Below, one piece after another: positions 32,100 through 43,942 of a stretch of 64,000 nucleotides of DNA. Location: assembly GCA_012932865.1 (NCBI GenBank), contig SAXG01000001.1, forward strand, positions 1,353,693 through 1,417,692. The letters run 5' to 3'. The translations under genes were made by a program, and so were the position numbers. This DNA comes from Amylostereum areolatum (lineage: Eukaryota > Basidiomycota > Agaricomycetes > Russulales > Stereaceae). Below the pieces are notes generated by a model, which worked only from the letters and a program-made list of their open reading frames with translations, did not search any database and was not told where the DNA came from. Numbering within the stretch: position 1 is the first letter of the stretch; every line of letters begins with the position of its first letter.

Positions 32100-34509
32100 C
32101 TACGATACATATACGATGGTCTCTGCATTCCCTGAGTCCGCGAGCTGCGTCCCGTTCGCCAATGAGCTTGACCTTGACAGTATCTCCGACCTGATTCTCT
32201 TCAATAAATCTGCTGCCTGGTCCGCATCCTCTGAATTGCTTGCTGCCACTTTTTCCATGTAATCCATCGCCAGTCCAAGATCTCCCCCGCCCTTCTCAAG
32301 ATGGTATCGAGAAACGTAGACGGCTGACCGTGCATACTCAGCGATCGGTTTTACTGGTCAACGTGCAACCGTAAGCAAAATTTCCGAAAGAGCGTAAAGG
32401 TCATCGCTTACCAAGTACTCGAGAAACGTCAATTATTCGGCCATGATAGGATGCCGCCTCAGGATATTCCCCGAGGTCATCATGCAGCTTTGCCAGTTTC
32501 ACATTGATGCTGACCTCGTTGACATCGGCGCCGAGCAGCGCACGTTTGAAACAATCAATGGCTTCACGCAATCTGACATCCTCGCGGTCAATCGAAGCAA
32601 TCCTTCAATAGTGACTGACACATACCGGCCCATTTCCTCGTAGCTCGCTCCTTGCGCTTGCCATAGTCTGACGTCGTACGGACGTAGCGCCGTAGCACGT
32701 TGGTAGTAATACAAAGCATATTGATGCATGTTTAGCAACTCGTACGCTTGACCGAGGCCATACCATGCCCTGTAGTCTTTTCGATTGATGTCTGTCGCCA
32801 GATCAGTGCCAGGAAATTGACAGTCAGCGGGATCTTACCAACGGCCCTGCGGTAAGCCTCGATGGCAGCATGGGAGTTCTTCATTTCGACGTATTCGTGA
32901 CCCATCAGCGTCCATGCGGAAAGGTAGGTTTTGTCAAGGTCCGTCGCCCGCCGAAAGTATTTGATGGCCTTTTCGTGTTCGGCTCGCAGAGAATAGTGGT
33001 TGCCTTTTTCGCGATGAAGTTACCCACACTATCATTATATAGTGTAGAACAGCGAGCAGACGCACCGACTAAGCAACAAACTTCGGGCCGGTCTTTGTCG
33101 ATGGCAAGAAAGTCATGGGCAAGTTTAGAGAGCTTGAGCTTGTTCTCAGTGACATAGAGGATGTTGGAGTAGATGTCAATGTCATCCACTCGGAACGGGT
33201 CTATCTCTAGGATCTTTTGAAATTGAACCTCTGCTTGTGCGAAATCTACACCGAACGGGTGTTAGAGGATGGAGCATATGAAGCTTCATCATCACGAACC
33301 GTGGAGATGATATAGAACTGCTGCGCGGAGGCTCATAATCCACAAACTATTCGGGAAGTAGTCTGTGCCTATGAGGCGCTCGCAAAGTCCCAACTCATTT
33401 TCGGTTGGCTGGTGGAGGGTATTAAGGGTGCGAATCTGAAACAATTGTACGATGGGATGGGTTGGCGTGATGGGAATCAAGGGGAGTAAAGACCCCAGCT
33501 ACGTGAAGCTTTAGATGAGGGAGCTCAAGGATAGTGAACAGATAGTTTACCTCGTCAGCATCGTGGATCATGTCACTGAGAAGACACCACGCTGACCAGT
33601 TCCAGACATATAAATCCAGCGATAATATGACGAGCTCCATGGCTTCCGCACGCCTGCCAAGCTTACGCAAAAGCAGCCCTCGACTACGATAAACTATCTT
33701 GTGAGCATAAGCGCTCGAAGGTCGACAGAGTCTCGCCTACAGGAACAGCATCCAAGGGTCCTCTGTCATTTCAAACTTGGTGGCCGATTCATACAGCTCC
33801 GACAGCGATACGTTCACGGGTGTGACTGGCTGGCGACGAGTGCCTATAAACGTGTTGGAGTCACCATCAAGGAGAGAAATCACGACAAACCATCCAACTT
33901 ATTCCAGTTTTGTATGGCCTTTTTCTCGCTGGCCTTACGAAGACAACCTTCAGAATTTTGGGAGTATCGGGGGACGGAAGGGGACGCGAACACCCACCAG
34001 GTACTGACTGTAAACCAGCATGAACCTGCCGCGTCCACTGGAGCACGATTTCAGGATATGAGCGGCCCGGGGAAACTCTCTGGCGTAGAAACAAGCCATT
34101 CCTTCCGCTAGAATGTCAGCCTCGTCTTGTGGAATTTCTGAATGCAGGGACGCCGCTCTGCAACCGAACGTGGTAAGTGGGTCATGAGGGTGGTGTGGGA
34201 TGGTGGACGGTGGAGGCATGGATATAGGGTCAGATGGACCGGTGGGAGCCGAGAGTTGGGAAGGTCTGGCAGGGGTAGATGACAAGACGGGCGGCGGGGC
34301 GGATGTGGTCGTGCGTCTTTTCTGGGCGGGGGTGGCGGCGAGGAGTTCGGCTGCCCTGACGCAATGTTGTAGGTGTGCGTAACGATGAGCATGAACCGAT
34401 TCACTCACCACTTGGACGCCTGGTGTAGTCCCCTTTCCGCGCAGTCCTTGACGGCAGCCCGAAGGCCATCAATCATTTCGGCGTCGACAATGGCCACACT
34501 AGCAGCCAT
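32100..34509 (-). CDS. CDC23: Cdc23/APC8, anaphase-promoting complex TPR subunit
   Basis: Scaffold TPR subunit of the APC/C ubiquitin ligase, which drives mitotic exit. The start is the ATG at 34509. Exon 1 ends [10 protein letters not shown] before a gtgagtgaat donor, and exon 2 begins [14 protein letters not shown]. This matches the Cdc23 N-terminal (APC8) domain. Further landmarks are [40 protein letters not shown] (about 33600-33660), [18 protein letters not shown] and the C-terminal TPRs [18 protein letters not shown] followed by [14 protein letters not shown]. The last exon reads [19 protein letters not shown], then [13 protein letters not shown], to TAG at 32100-32102. The Pro/Ser-rich insert at 34200-34330 is low complexity. 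Exon edges between TPRs are approximate. Confidence 0.9.
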
Positions 34510-35064
34510 AGAAAGCGGGTCAAGGATGTCACCTCGGCAAGGGATCTACGCCGGCCACAGAACGGATGTCGGGTGGACAAAAGCGTGTGTTTCTCCGGAC
34601 TTCGACTTGGCGTAAGGCGCCGTGCGTTGAGTAGCGGGACAAAACACGATTGCTTCGATGAAGGTGGGTGGGAAGACGCGTCAATCCAACTTAGTCGTTA
34701 ATCGTGATTCCCACCCCGTCGGGACGCGTCGCGCGGTCACGGTGCTTTTCCGGGGCGGCATTTCGTCTTGTCAGGACTCAACGCACTCAACACAGAACCC
34801 TAGCCCAGTCCTTTCCGGCTCGTCAGTCCGAGGTGCATAGCTTTTTTCTCCCTCGGCGTTGGTGTGACCATCATCTTGGCGTTCTTCTCTTCGCTGACCT
34901 GCATGTTCTTTCTTTCCAAAGATAGGCCAAGCCCACAGCGGCGCCACTGTGCAGTACCATAGAGCATAGCCTTGGCCTAGCTCGCATCATTTTTGCATTG
35001 TCCGCCGACTCGTTCTCGGAACCTTCGACGGTTCGCCCTTTCAGCGCGATTTCCCGCATCGCAT
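34510..35064. promoter_or_regulatory. Bidirectional promoter of CDC23 and ALG14
   Basis: About 555 bp separate two divergent start codons. Short open frames here have no family features. The ALG14-side leader around 34830-35060 contains C/T-rich tracts. I see no clear TATA box. Confidence 0.5.
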
Positions 35065-35991
35065 ATGGCTTTCCCTCTGGCAGTATTTTTGCTCCTGACC
35101 CTTGTTTTCCTCGCGCGGGCTCTCATTGTTCTCTATCCTTCTCATCGAAAGCCACCCACACCCAAGCTGGATGGAGAAACCTGCAGCTTTTCAGTTTTTC
35201 TTGGTTCAGGTCTGTCTCTGACTTCCGTCCCGGCAAAGTCTCATTACTTGGACCCTTTAGGCGGACATAGCAGCGAAGCTCTGTCATTAATATCGGCCCT
35301 CGATTTTTCTCGCTACACACCGAGGACATATATTGTCAGCGCAGGAGACACTCTGAGTATCCAGAAGGTGACGGCGCTTGAGCTGCTCAAAATCCACGAG
35401 GATTCCACCACGGACGTACGTGCTATCGCTTCCATTTTCCTTGCTTCCCGCTTCACTGCTCTTTGATCAGCGCCGCGATACCTCTGCCGCACACTATCGT
35501 GTTCTAGCGGTCCCCCGGGCACGCCGTGTTCACCAAACCCTTCTCACCTCGCCATTCACGGCACTTTATTCTCTACTTGTCTCCATATACCATTTCACCG
35601 TCGTCCCTCACATCTTTCGCTCTCGTTCATCCGGAGATAATCCCGAGGTACTTCTCATCAACGGACCGGGGACCTGCGTTGTGCTTTGTCTGGCTGTATG
35701 CTTGAACCGGGTAAGCTTACCGATTTTGCATTTTTGCGGACAGGTCTTACAGCAATCACTCGTTATAGGTCCTAGGCCTTCCGTCTCCACGGATAATATA
35801 CGTGGAATCGTTTGCTCGTGTGAAATCACTGTCGGTGTCTGGTAAACTACTCCGGCGTGTAGTGGACAGGTACTCTCGCTGCTTTTACGGCCATTGATAA
35901 GATTTGACTTTCTCGGTATAGATTTATAGTCCAATGGCCCGACATCTTGTCTGATGGACGACGCGGGGATTGTCGTGGCTGGCTGGTTTAG
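35065..35991 (+). CDS. ALG14: ALG14, UDP-GlcNAc transferase membrane anchor subunit
   Basis: Together with Alg13 it adds the second GlcNAc to dolichol-PP-GlcNAc on the cytosolic ER face, at the start of N-glycan synthesis; Alg14 anchors the soluble catalytic Alg13. The ATG at 35065 gives an N-terminal membrane helix (FPLAVFLLLTLVFLARAL). The nucleotide-sugar GT-B signature LGSGGHSSEALSLI appears once the intron gtctgtctc..cctttag is removed. Later residues ALDFSRYTPRTYIVSAGD, LLINGPGTCVVLCLAVC, IIYVESFARVKSLSVSGKLL and DRFIVQWPDIL are all family hallmarks. The last exon ends CRGWLV with TAG at 35989-35991. Upstream in-frame ATGs such as 34993 are unlikely starts. Length, about 240 residues, is normal. 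Confidence 0.93.
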
Positions 35992-36519
35992 GGGGTTCGA
36001 CGTACCCACTCATCGACCTGTACCATGGCGTCTGCGAGAACATGTTCAGATCGTCACTTCATCATCTATGTCTCTGAGAAATCAGATGTTCTTCTTCGAT
36101 TTTCGAGGTGGTCTTGGGCTCTCGGTCTCACCTTGGCAGCACTCCCGTTCATTCAAAGGGACGACACAATGGACGATACCTCCAGGCTTGGCACGTCAGA
36201 ATTCCAGATGCCGCGTTGGCCCTTGGGTGTTGAGTCGTTCTCGCTGCCCAGACAAGGGCAGTCTGCCCTTAGGCGCTCCTCGCACATACACAATGGCCCC
36301 TGTGCACAGCCTGCAACCTTTTTGGCGACCCGGACCATTGTGCTGGGTCCCATGTAACCGCCATGACTCAACATCTGTTCCAATCCATATCTGCAAGCAA
36401 GCGATTCTCTGTCATTTCACGCCACAGGACAACCACAGGACGTAAAATAAGCCCCAAGATGGTCGTGGTTTATAATGCACAAATACCCGTTACAGAAGCC
36501 GGAGCGATGAATCTAGGAT
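35992..36519. other. Intergenic, convergent 3' ends of ALG14 and U2AF1
   Basis: This 528-bp stretch holds the 3' UTRs of two convergent genes. Plus-strand open frames of up to 160 codons run through it, but they overlap the ALG14 end out of frame and show no family pattern. Confidence 0.5.
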
Positions 36520-37424
36520 TTACTTCCTCGTCCACCGATCTTCACCATTGCCGGCCCCCCTCCTCGGGCTCGCACTGCGACCGCGCCCGCCCTCCTTCTT
36601 AGTTGGCTCCCAGCCTCCGCCGCCGCCTTGCGATTTTTGAGGGTTAAGCTTTCGTTCTAATCGCTGACCGTGTCGGAGGGAAGTTACAAGGTCTTTTGAT
36701 GCAAGTCGGAGGTGCATGAAGTTGCAAAAGCCGCCTCGGTTGCATTCACCGTTCTCGTTTTGACGGCAACAAGCTTCGCGAAAGTCTGTTACCGGTGAGA
36801 GTTCCGCGTAAAGGGGGCGGCCTGGGGAGCGGTACGTCAAGATCACGCACGGCAATTAAGAGAGATGTGGAATCACGCACCTGCATACCACCTATCATTC
36901 AAGTTATCGACTGCGGCCTGGGCCTCCGTCTCCCACTCATAACGAGCATATACATTTCCGATGAGATGATCCCCCACATTATCACACACCTGAGAAGCGG
37001 TTTAGCGTCTTCCATGGCGGAGAAAAGGCGGTAACAAGCTCACATGAAGCTCCAAAAGATGCCCGAACTTGGACAGCTCGCAGTAAAGATCTTCGTAAAC
37101 GGCGTCAAAGCCTTCTTGGAGGTCCTTCTCTGACAGTTTACAGACAGGGTCGTGCGCTGGGTTGTGGTAGACATTGGGAAGTAGGATGGTTTGTGAGAAC
37201 GGAGGTCGAATGTGTTTCCTGGAGCAACGATCTCCGTGTCGACATGCACCGATCTATAGAAGCGTAAGACGCGTGCAAGAATAGTGTAGATAGACGTACT
37301 TTGTAGTAGAAGGAGCAGTTGACGCGGTCCTGTTCCGTGCCGAAGATGTTCGCCTGGAAGTTTGTTTATGAGAGGTGTTTCACCATGAAAAAAGTGTTTA
37401 GGTACGTACGAGATGAGAGGCCAT
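36520..37424 (-). CDS. U2AF1: U2AF small subunit (U2AF35/U2AF1)
   Basis: Recognises the 3' splice-site AG as part of the U2AF heterodimer. Exon 1 is tiny: ATG at 37424 encoding MASHL, then donor gtacgtacc. Exon 2 reads [17 protein letters not shown]; exon 3 [19 protein letters not shown] completes the first CCCH zinc finger. A UHM-type RRM follows ([39 protein letters not shown]). The second finger is [19 protein letters not shown] followed by [10 protein letters not shown]. The Gly/Arg/Ser tail is short compared with the human RS domain and ends EDRWTRK, TAA at 36520-36522. All zinc-binding Cys and His positions are visible. Several introns of about 55-60 bp interrupt it. Confidence 0.95.
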
Positions 37425-38780
37425 GGACAACTGGTGTATACAAAACTTGAAGAGCTTGAAGTTCGGTGTGGTAACTGGTGTGAGCGACGCGGGTGGAAGT
37501 TCGAGCGTAGCGCGTCACTGAGTCAGCAGACTTCCCACGCTCCCCCGCGACTCCGTCGTTCTCGAAGACACGCTGAAGACACGACACGTCCTCCGAGCCT
37601 CGCACTCTTAGACGACGGGCGTGCGACGTTATTTCTGCAAAAAATTGCCCCTAAAGGCCTCAGGCCTCAAACAGTACCGCGGGGCTCACTGTAGGCTCCG
37701 GCTTCTCGGGAGTGAAATCACTGCCAACAACACAACAGCATTCAAGGGGAACTTTCTACTGCTATAGAGTCAGGCAACGGGTACCCTTGGGGTACCCTCC
37801 GACCGCATACCTCCCTCTGGGTACACCTCTGCACCCCAAACTACCCTCTGGGGTCTTGAATCTGTACTTGCGTCCTTTTAATTAGCCCTTCTCGTCAACA
37901 CCCCTGCTCGCCTTCTCGCTGCCAACTTCTTTAAAGTAAGTAGTACCCGCGGCCATATTGTAGGCCCAGCTGTTGACCCGTAACGCAGTAAATGGTCGAT
38001 TATATCCCAATTAAAGCCCACGGCCCGCATTCGCACCTCCCCCGACTGAAAGCATTGGACATAGCACTGACTCTTACACCGAGGACCAAGTCATCGGGAT
38101 GCATATACATGTGTACGCGTTTTTAGAACTCTGATCTTCGACTCCTATATTACACTACATGCGGAAGTCATTACGGTATATTTTGTTAGACCAGCCACTG
38201 TAGCTTACAATCAAGTGAGGACATATCCCTGGACTTTAAAGTTCTGAACATCCAACGGAGCGCCGGCTGGGGTTAAGTGCGGCGGCGGTCTGCTGGTCCA
38301 GTTCCGACCTGCGTCCCGCAACCCGATGTTCGGGCGAGACTCAATATCTTATCGAAAATCTGTCTATCTCGGTCTATCTCACGGTCAGTCTGAGTATGCC
38401 AAGTGAACGTTGGTTCGTCGTTGAACACCGACAGTGGGACCTTATTATATGGGCCTTAGCCTTTAGGTCCTCATCTGATCTCGATCTAGGTCTACCTTGA
38501 CAAGGCACCGAGGTCGACGTTCCCTGCGAAGGCCAAGAACAACCAATGAGAATCTAGGACTATTCGTGGCGCAATCAGGCTACCATACATATACAAATCA
38601 GCAAGTCCGCGACTCAGAAAAGTACAAGTTACGAGGTGAGATGAAACAAACAAATTGTGTATGCTGGAGGGCGAGGGATTCGAGTCATGCAACGAGAATG
38701 ATCGCCGCCGCCTACGTACAAGCAAAGTCCGAAGACATAGCGGCGTGAATCCACTAACAGATACGCTGGATGGGGCTGGA
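37425..38780. other. Intergenic stretch, no gene seen
   Basis: About 1.36 kb lie between the U2AF1 start and the 3' end of the second Zn2Cys6 gene. Around 37779-37855 there is a cluster of short ggtaccc / accctctggg-like words, and around 38345-38385 a tatctcggtc-like word is repeated. No open frame shows family features, and I see no terminal repeats or transposase. Confidence 0.45.
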
Positions 38781-40383
38781 CTATGAAGAAGTCGGAGTGA
38801 AGGCAATCGATGAGCTCCGGCGTCGATGTGGTTCCCATGACATGAAAGCGTCATCCTGAGCCTGGCCGAAGCTTTGCTCGGGTGCCCACGTGGACTGCGT
38901 CTGCGTCACACCGGGATGGGACAGAGCAAGGGGAGAGACGGTTGAAGGCATGCCAGAGACGCCGCCTGCGTTCGCCCATCCGTAACCTTGATTGTCAGGG
39001 ATCTGTAGTTGAAAATATTCAGGCGCGGAGTGCGGATGCATGGTCGACGGCTCGGACCCCCCCGGCATCTCCATGTTTCCTAGCGTCGATCTACGCGACA
39101 AAACGTCAATAAAGGTGTGCAGCCGGCTTCGTTAGAGCGGGCTTACGTCGTCAGCGCGTCAAGGTCGTGGATTCGCTGTTTGAGCAGACACAGACCTCCG
39201 GTTGCGTGAGAAGGATGCCTGCTAAGTAATTCGGCAGCTCGTCGAAGCCGTAATGATAGCTCGAGAACGATGCTGTAGTTGGCGGACTCCATCAAGCACC
39301 CGCACTGCACTGGGAGGGACTTGTGTTCGGGGTGGCAAAAGCCACTGACGGCCATATGATCATCCGCTACGCCATGCATGGCACCATCGTACACACTGCC
39401 GAATTGGCCGCCGTCAAAACCTTCGGCGTCTGAAAAGTAGGAGAAGAAAGACGCCATTGGGTCTTCATGCGGCATGGCGGAGCTCGAGGGGGAAGTGACG
39501 ACGAAGGAGGGAAGGCCCTCTTCGCTGCGTGGTGTAGTGACGAGGGGAGAATGAGAGGACATAGGAGACAGCCGTGGAGGACTACCAAAATGGGGAGGGG
39601 GTACATCCAGAAATTGGCCAAATGGGGGAGATGGAGGGCCAGCATTGCTCGACAGAGACGCTTTGCGAAGGAGAGCAGTGGGGATACCATCGGAGGACGT
39701 AGAGCCAGACTCGGCAGTCGTAGGGCGACACATGTCTTGATCCTCCTCGATGCGTTGCTGGGGCAAGTGCAAGAAGTTCCCGTGTCCGCTGCGTGCCCAC
39801 TCCTCTGTGCTGACAGAGGTTTGTTGAGTCCATCGAGGATGGGGTTTGTTCTTGAGCTACGATGCCGTCAGCATATAGTTTCAACGATCAGCTGAACAAA
39901 GGAAGATACCTCACGAATCACCCCTTCCAGTTCCGCCACTCGTTTCTGAAGACGTGCTCTGTCATCCGCGGCGTCACTGCTAGATGGCGGCCAATTGAGA
40001 CGGGATGAACCTTAGGAAATAGCAAAGATATGACGTGCCGTTGCGAGGGGTCGTCGACCTCATAAACGCACAGGCCAGTCTACAGATGATAGTGAGAAAA
40101 CGGGGTCTAGTCATCGACGCAGACGCTTACAAGACCAAGTTGGGTGCATCGTCCGCATGGCCTTTTCCTATCGCACTATATCCGTCAAGTCAATACGGAT
40201 CCGCCGACGATGACCGTACTAGCAGAGACATACCATGCGTTTCGAGGTGTGGCAATTGAGGCATGACTGGGTGGTACGGTTGCGACGGCGCTTTCGGTGA
40301 TCACCTTCTGGTGCAGGGGAGGGTCCTTGAGTCTGGGGGTCTGTCTTCTTCCTCTTCACGCGCTCGACGTTGTTTGTAGACAT
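38781..40383 (-). CDS. Zn(II)2Cys6 transcription factor, basidiomycete-type
   Basis: The start is the ATG at 40383 (MSTNNVERVKRKKTD). A basic stretch (HRKRRRNRTTQ) leads into the zinc cluster, split by two introns: CLNCHTSKRM, splice (gtatgtctc..gatatag), CDRKRPCGRCTQLGL, splice, TGLCVYEV. The spacing is C-x2-C-x6-C-x5-C-x2-C-x8-C. A coiled-coil follows (RLQKRVAELEGVIRELKNK). The rest is Ser/Pro-rich with conserved-looking blocks: IPTALLRKASLSSNAG, SFFSYFSDAEGFDGGQFG, CGCLMESANYSIVLELSLRL and DDAFMSWEPHRRRSS. It ends TPTSS, TAG at 38781-38783. There is no fungal_trans domain; the CGC..LRLRRAAELL region may fold as its own regulatory segment. Its targets are unknown. Confidence 0.85.
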
Positions 40384-42727
40384 GACAGTACGGGGAAATA
40401 TGCGAGATCGCAGACGGGTTATCCTAGGAAGGAGTGATGATTCAATACCGGGGTCGAGGAGCGGGAGTCGGTGGCGGCCGAGATGAGGGAGAAGGACCAT
40501 ATAAATGTGCGCGGTCGATTTCGAGAAGGATTTCTTGTCCACTTCGTATGACCGCAAATAATAAAGGGCCGTTACGGCGTGAGACCTCGGACATCTGCGT
40601 CGACACCCCTTACGGACTTGCTGCCTGTGGGGAGAGAAGACAGGGGGAGCGCCCGCATGGATGGCACTTTGGCGTTGGTAGGCGCCAGAGATTCGGTCTT
40701 GAGAACCTGGTTCCGCAGGTTCGTGCCGAGCCGCCAATGGCGGGATAGCAGCCCCCCGGGGACCCTGTACGCTGTTCTTGGCAGAATAGAAGTTTAAAAG
40801 TTGCGTCACCTTGTCCTAGACTTTTTCGAAGCGGATGCAGCGCTGAAGCGCAGAAGTCCTTGGCGCCCGCTGATATGGCAGAGCATGTCGGAAAGGTGCG
40901 GGGAGAAGTCAATACTGTGCGGGCCCACGCGCATGCACGCATTGTCCATGTCAAGCGGGCGAAAAGCTGGATGCGTATGACACTGCACGTGGAACGGGCC
41001 GTTTAGTAGTTTCCCCGCCATTGACAAACAGCGCTACCCTTCCCTCGAGAATCCTTGGGATCGAAGACCAGGGCGAGTGGCCACATGTCCTACCACCTGT
41101 GAGCGACGATCGCTCTGGGGTAAATCGCTTCGGGTAGAGAGTAAACTGGCGGTTTTTGGGCGTAGCAATTTGATGTGAGGACTTACATTGGAGGCGTCGG
41201 CACCGGTCGTTCCTACCCTCTACTCTTGCAGATGAGCGTGGAACACTGCTCATCCTCAGGGAGGCTACGACATAACACGAGTGTACCTTGATGTGGTAGC
41301 CATGCGGCTCTGGACCATATTCCGGATCGATTCCGTTCCGATATCGCATATGGACTCTGCAAAATTCTGAGATATCCACTGTGAGAAAGCGGGCGGCGCG
41401 CTTATAGGAGTCAGGACACATGCAAATGTTGCGCGACACATTTGTGTCCTTATTCCGTCATCACGTCGGGCGTACACTCCAGCTTCTTTAGGACATTAGC
41501 AAAGGGCATGGCAGTCAAGGAGACTGACCTTTAGAAAGTGGCATTTTGTGAACTGTCTTTGACATGTATGTACGCCAGAGGGTGGCACCGAGGACCTGGT
41601 ACGCTGGGAAGGGGGACATCAGAAACATCAGTGTTCCACAAGTTGTATGAAGTCTGGGAGCGAATCCTACGGACCAGTAAGTGACGGCTTTCACCCACCA
41701 CGGCCACCCTATCAGACGGCCCCATGAAAAATGCATTGTGCAGGTCAAAGTTGCGGGGGGCCGGTTCCGATGGTGGAAATTTGACCTCCCTGTACAACAG
41801 AATACCTGGGATGGCGAGAAGTTGTGTCAACGGGGGGCGTGAAGCTACGAAGGATTGGACATCATTGCTCGTGCCAAGGTCAACCCAAACAGAAAGCCCA
41901 CCGTACATAACCTGGCAAAAACGCAGAGCAGTCGACTACTCCGCGGAGAACCTGTGAGAAAATATGGGAATGGAACCGACCTCAGATCATCGTATACAGC
42001 ACCCACGGCAACGGTTCCAAGTCCATAGTCAATGGTTATAACACACATATCTATTCTGACGGCGTTTAGGACCATCATGTACACAAACGGGTTAGCATAC
42101 TAGACAGTGCCTATTGCAGACCTGGCGACGTCAAACGATTGCACTTGAAAATACTCACATTGTTCGATAGTCTTTGTGACTTGCTAGCGACCCGTAGATT
42201 CGATGGCGTGAAGCAGCATTCAGAGCGGCTTTACCGGCGCTGTGAATCGTGCGGAGCTTTCCTCTGACTTGGTCCAGCGTTCGTAATCGGATCCGTCAGA
42301 GGCAGAAGTCGTACTTCTTGTGTTAACGGCATGACTTGAACGAAGTGGTGTTTAGGCTTCCCGTCGAGCATTGAAGCTTGAAGATGCATACTGCATGAGG
42401 AACTGTCCAGGCTTATTCCTAGATCAAAAAAGAAGGGTGGCGTACGACGCCCTCCTCCCCTTCCCGGCCGCATGCACGCACGCACGTCAGTTACGTCGGG
42501 CGCAAAACACTGCCACGCACAATAAACAAGCTTGTCGTGGTTCTAAAACTTGATTCAAACGGACCTTACACTTGAAGTTGGCACGTCGAAGCACAAGCAG
42601 ACAAGATACTCAACATAGGTTATGTGTCCTCTCGTAGTTTTACACAACGGCGATAATTTAGTCCGCATTTCTTGGACGTTGGTTGTCAACGTGACGAGAA
42701 GGCCAAGATAGTCAAGACTCGTTCCAG
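40384..42727. other. Unresolved 2.3-kb interval, possibly a degenerate or unrecognised minus-strand gene
   Basis: I recognise no family here. On the minus strand several pieces look coding and are bounded by fair splice sites: RIDMCVITIDYGLGTVAVGA (about 41990-42055, acceptor ctgtctag just upstream), GGLSVWVDLGTSNDVQSFVA (about 41840-41905), KFPPSEPAPRNFDLHNAFFM (about 41722-41785), DISEFCRVHMRYRNGIDPEY (about 41318-41380) and NGPFHVQCHTHPAFRPLDMD (about 40945-41003). They are in different frames and I cannot join them into one protein. It could be a decayed gene, a fast-evolving one, or chance frames. No terminal repeats, transposase or reverse-transcriptase motif is visible. Confidence 0.35.
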
Positions 42728-43942
42728 CTATGCGAAAGCGCCAAACACGGCAAATAACATGGTTAACCACCACCCACGATACAAGGCACGCAAACCCTCT
42801 TCATGCACAATCCTCTTTGCGCAATCGGCAAGACCAAGATATGGGTCAAGTTCGCTTCTTAATCTTCAGGGGATGACAGGTGATCAGTCAAGGTAGCACA
42901 GAATAAGGGGAAAAGGCTACTCGCCCAATAACATCTTCATCTGCCCCTGCGTATTCCATAACTTCCTCGGCATCGCCGTCTTCCTCTTGAGCAACCGAGT
43001 TGAACTCGGCTGCAGCGTGGTTGCGTTGCACGGACAAGCGCGTGGAGATCACCTCCAACGGACACAATACGACAGTGCTGATGATTGAGAAGGATAGGAA
43101 AATGACGAGTTTGATGGTGGAAACATCTTCGAGGCGTGGTGGCTCCGGGCCGGAGAAAGAGGGTAGGAGAAGGTGTCGTAGCGAGCGAATACCAATGACA
43201 ACATAAGATATGTGGAGGATTTCGGCGGCTAGGAGGCCCGGGGTGAGGTACAAAGTCCAAGGCTTTCGGCGTTCTGTCGGAGTGAGGAGGACGCGCAAGG
43301 AATGGGCCGGTTTAAAGTACGGCAGACGATGTGGTGTTGTGATTGACCTAGACACGGATAAGATGCCGAACCAACGAGAGACGTGAGATGACGCACCTGT
43401 TCACCATGATCACCGCTGGGAGGGACACTAACATCAAAAAGATGCTGTAAGCGAGTATGCCCCAGATGCCGGTCGCGGGCGCATTGTAGACGCCATGGTT
43501 GCGCGGGTTGGATGCCGAAGCGCCTACGATGAGTACGGAGAAGAGCATAAGGGACACGTTGGTCAACAAGGTGGGCACTGGCCAAAGTATGTTAGCAGAT
43601 GAGCTCAAGGCTGAAATAGACCGTTATACTGAAGCCTTTGTACAAGCCCGCCCATCCCTGAAGAGCACACGTCAGTTGGTAGGCGCAGGATACGAGCAAG
43701 CCGCGAGTACTCACCTCGAGTCTTCGGACTCTAGCCATCATACCAAAGAAGCTTGTAACTACGGGGCCGGTGTGCGGTTGAACGCCATCTTCTGGATCGA
43801 GTTGGAGACCTTTGGGATTGTAATTCGCGCGAAGGCGGACGAGGGCACCCGTCAAAGGTACGGTGATTAGAAGGAATAGACCAAGGAAAAGGAAGAAGGC
43901 GAGGAGAGCTGCGAGGCTGAAGGCCACAAACGCGAAGAACAT
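42728..43942 (-). CDS. Divergent mitochondrial-carrier-like membrane protein
   Basis: Probably a diverged member of the mitochondrial carrier superfamily. The ATG at 43942 opens a hydrophobic segment (FVAFSLAALLAFFLFLGLF), followed by PLTGALVRLRANYNPKGLQL and, after splicing, RLEGWAGLYKGFMPTLLTN, which resembles the carrier G-x-x-G-hydroxy motif. Further helices are SVLIVGASASNPRNHG and LAYSIFLMLVSLPAVIMV. The second signature LCPLEVISTRLSVQRN fits P-x-[DE]-x-[IV]-x-x-R. The last exon reads DPYLGLADCAKRIVHEEGL and RALYRGWWLTMLF, TAG at 42728-42730. The frame joins only if the last intron uses a GC donor (gcgagtag). The start may lie upstream; the same frame is open to 44140 and includes PPLFKYLLLPVA. 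Substrate unknown. Confidence 0.65.

Noticed and set aside
34200..34382. Plus-strand frame opposite the Pro/Ser-rich part of CDC23
   Set aside because: It is antisense to a low-complexity insert of a well-supported gene and has no family features.
35954..36445. 163-codon plus-strand frame after ALG14
   Set aside because: It overlaps the ALG14 end in another frame and shows no conserved pattern; it is most likely 3' UTR.
38675..38705. tRNA-like B-box word ggattcgagtc
   Set aside because: Flanking bases do not form a T-stem, and there is no matching A-box or acceptor stem.
37425..38780. Degenerate transposon between U2AF1 and the Zn2Cys6 factor
   Set aside because: Short repeated words exist, but no terminal inverted repeat, target-site duplication, transposase or reverse-transcriptase motif is visible.
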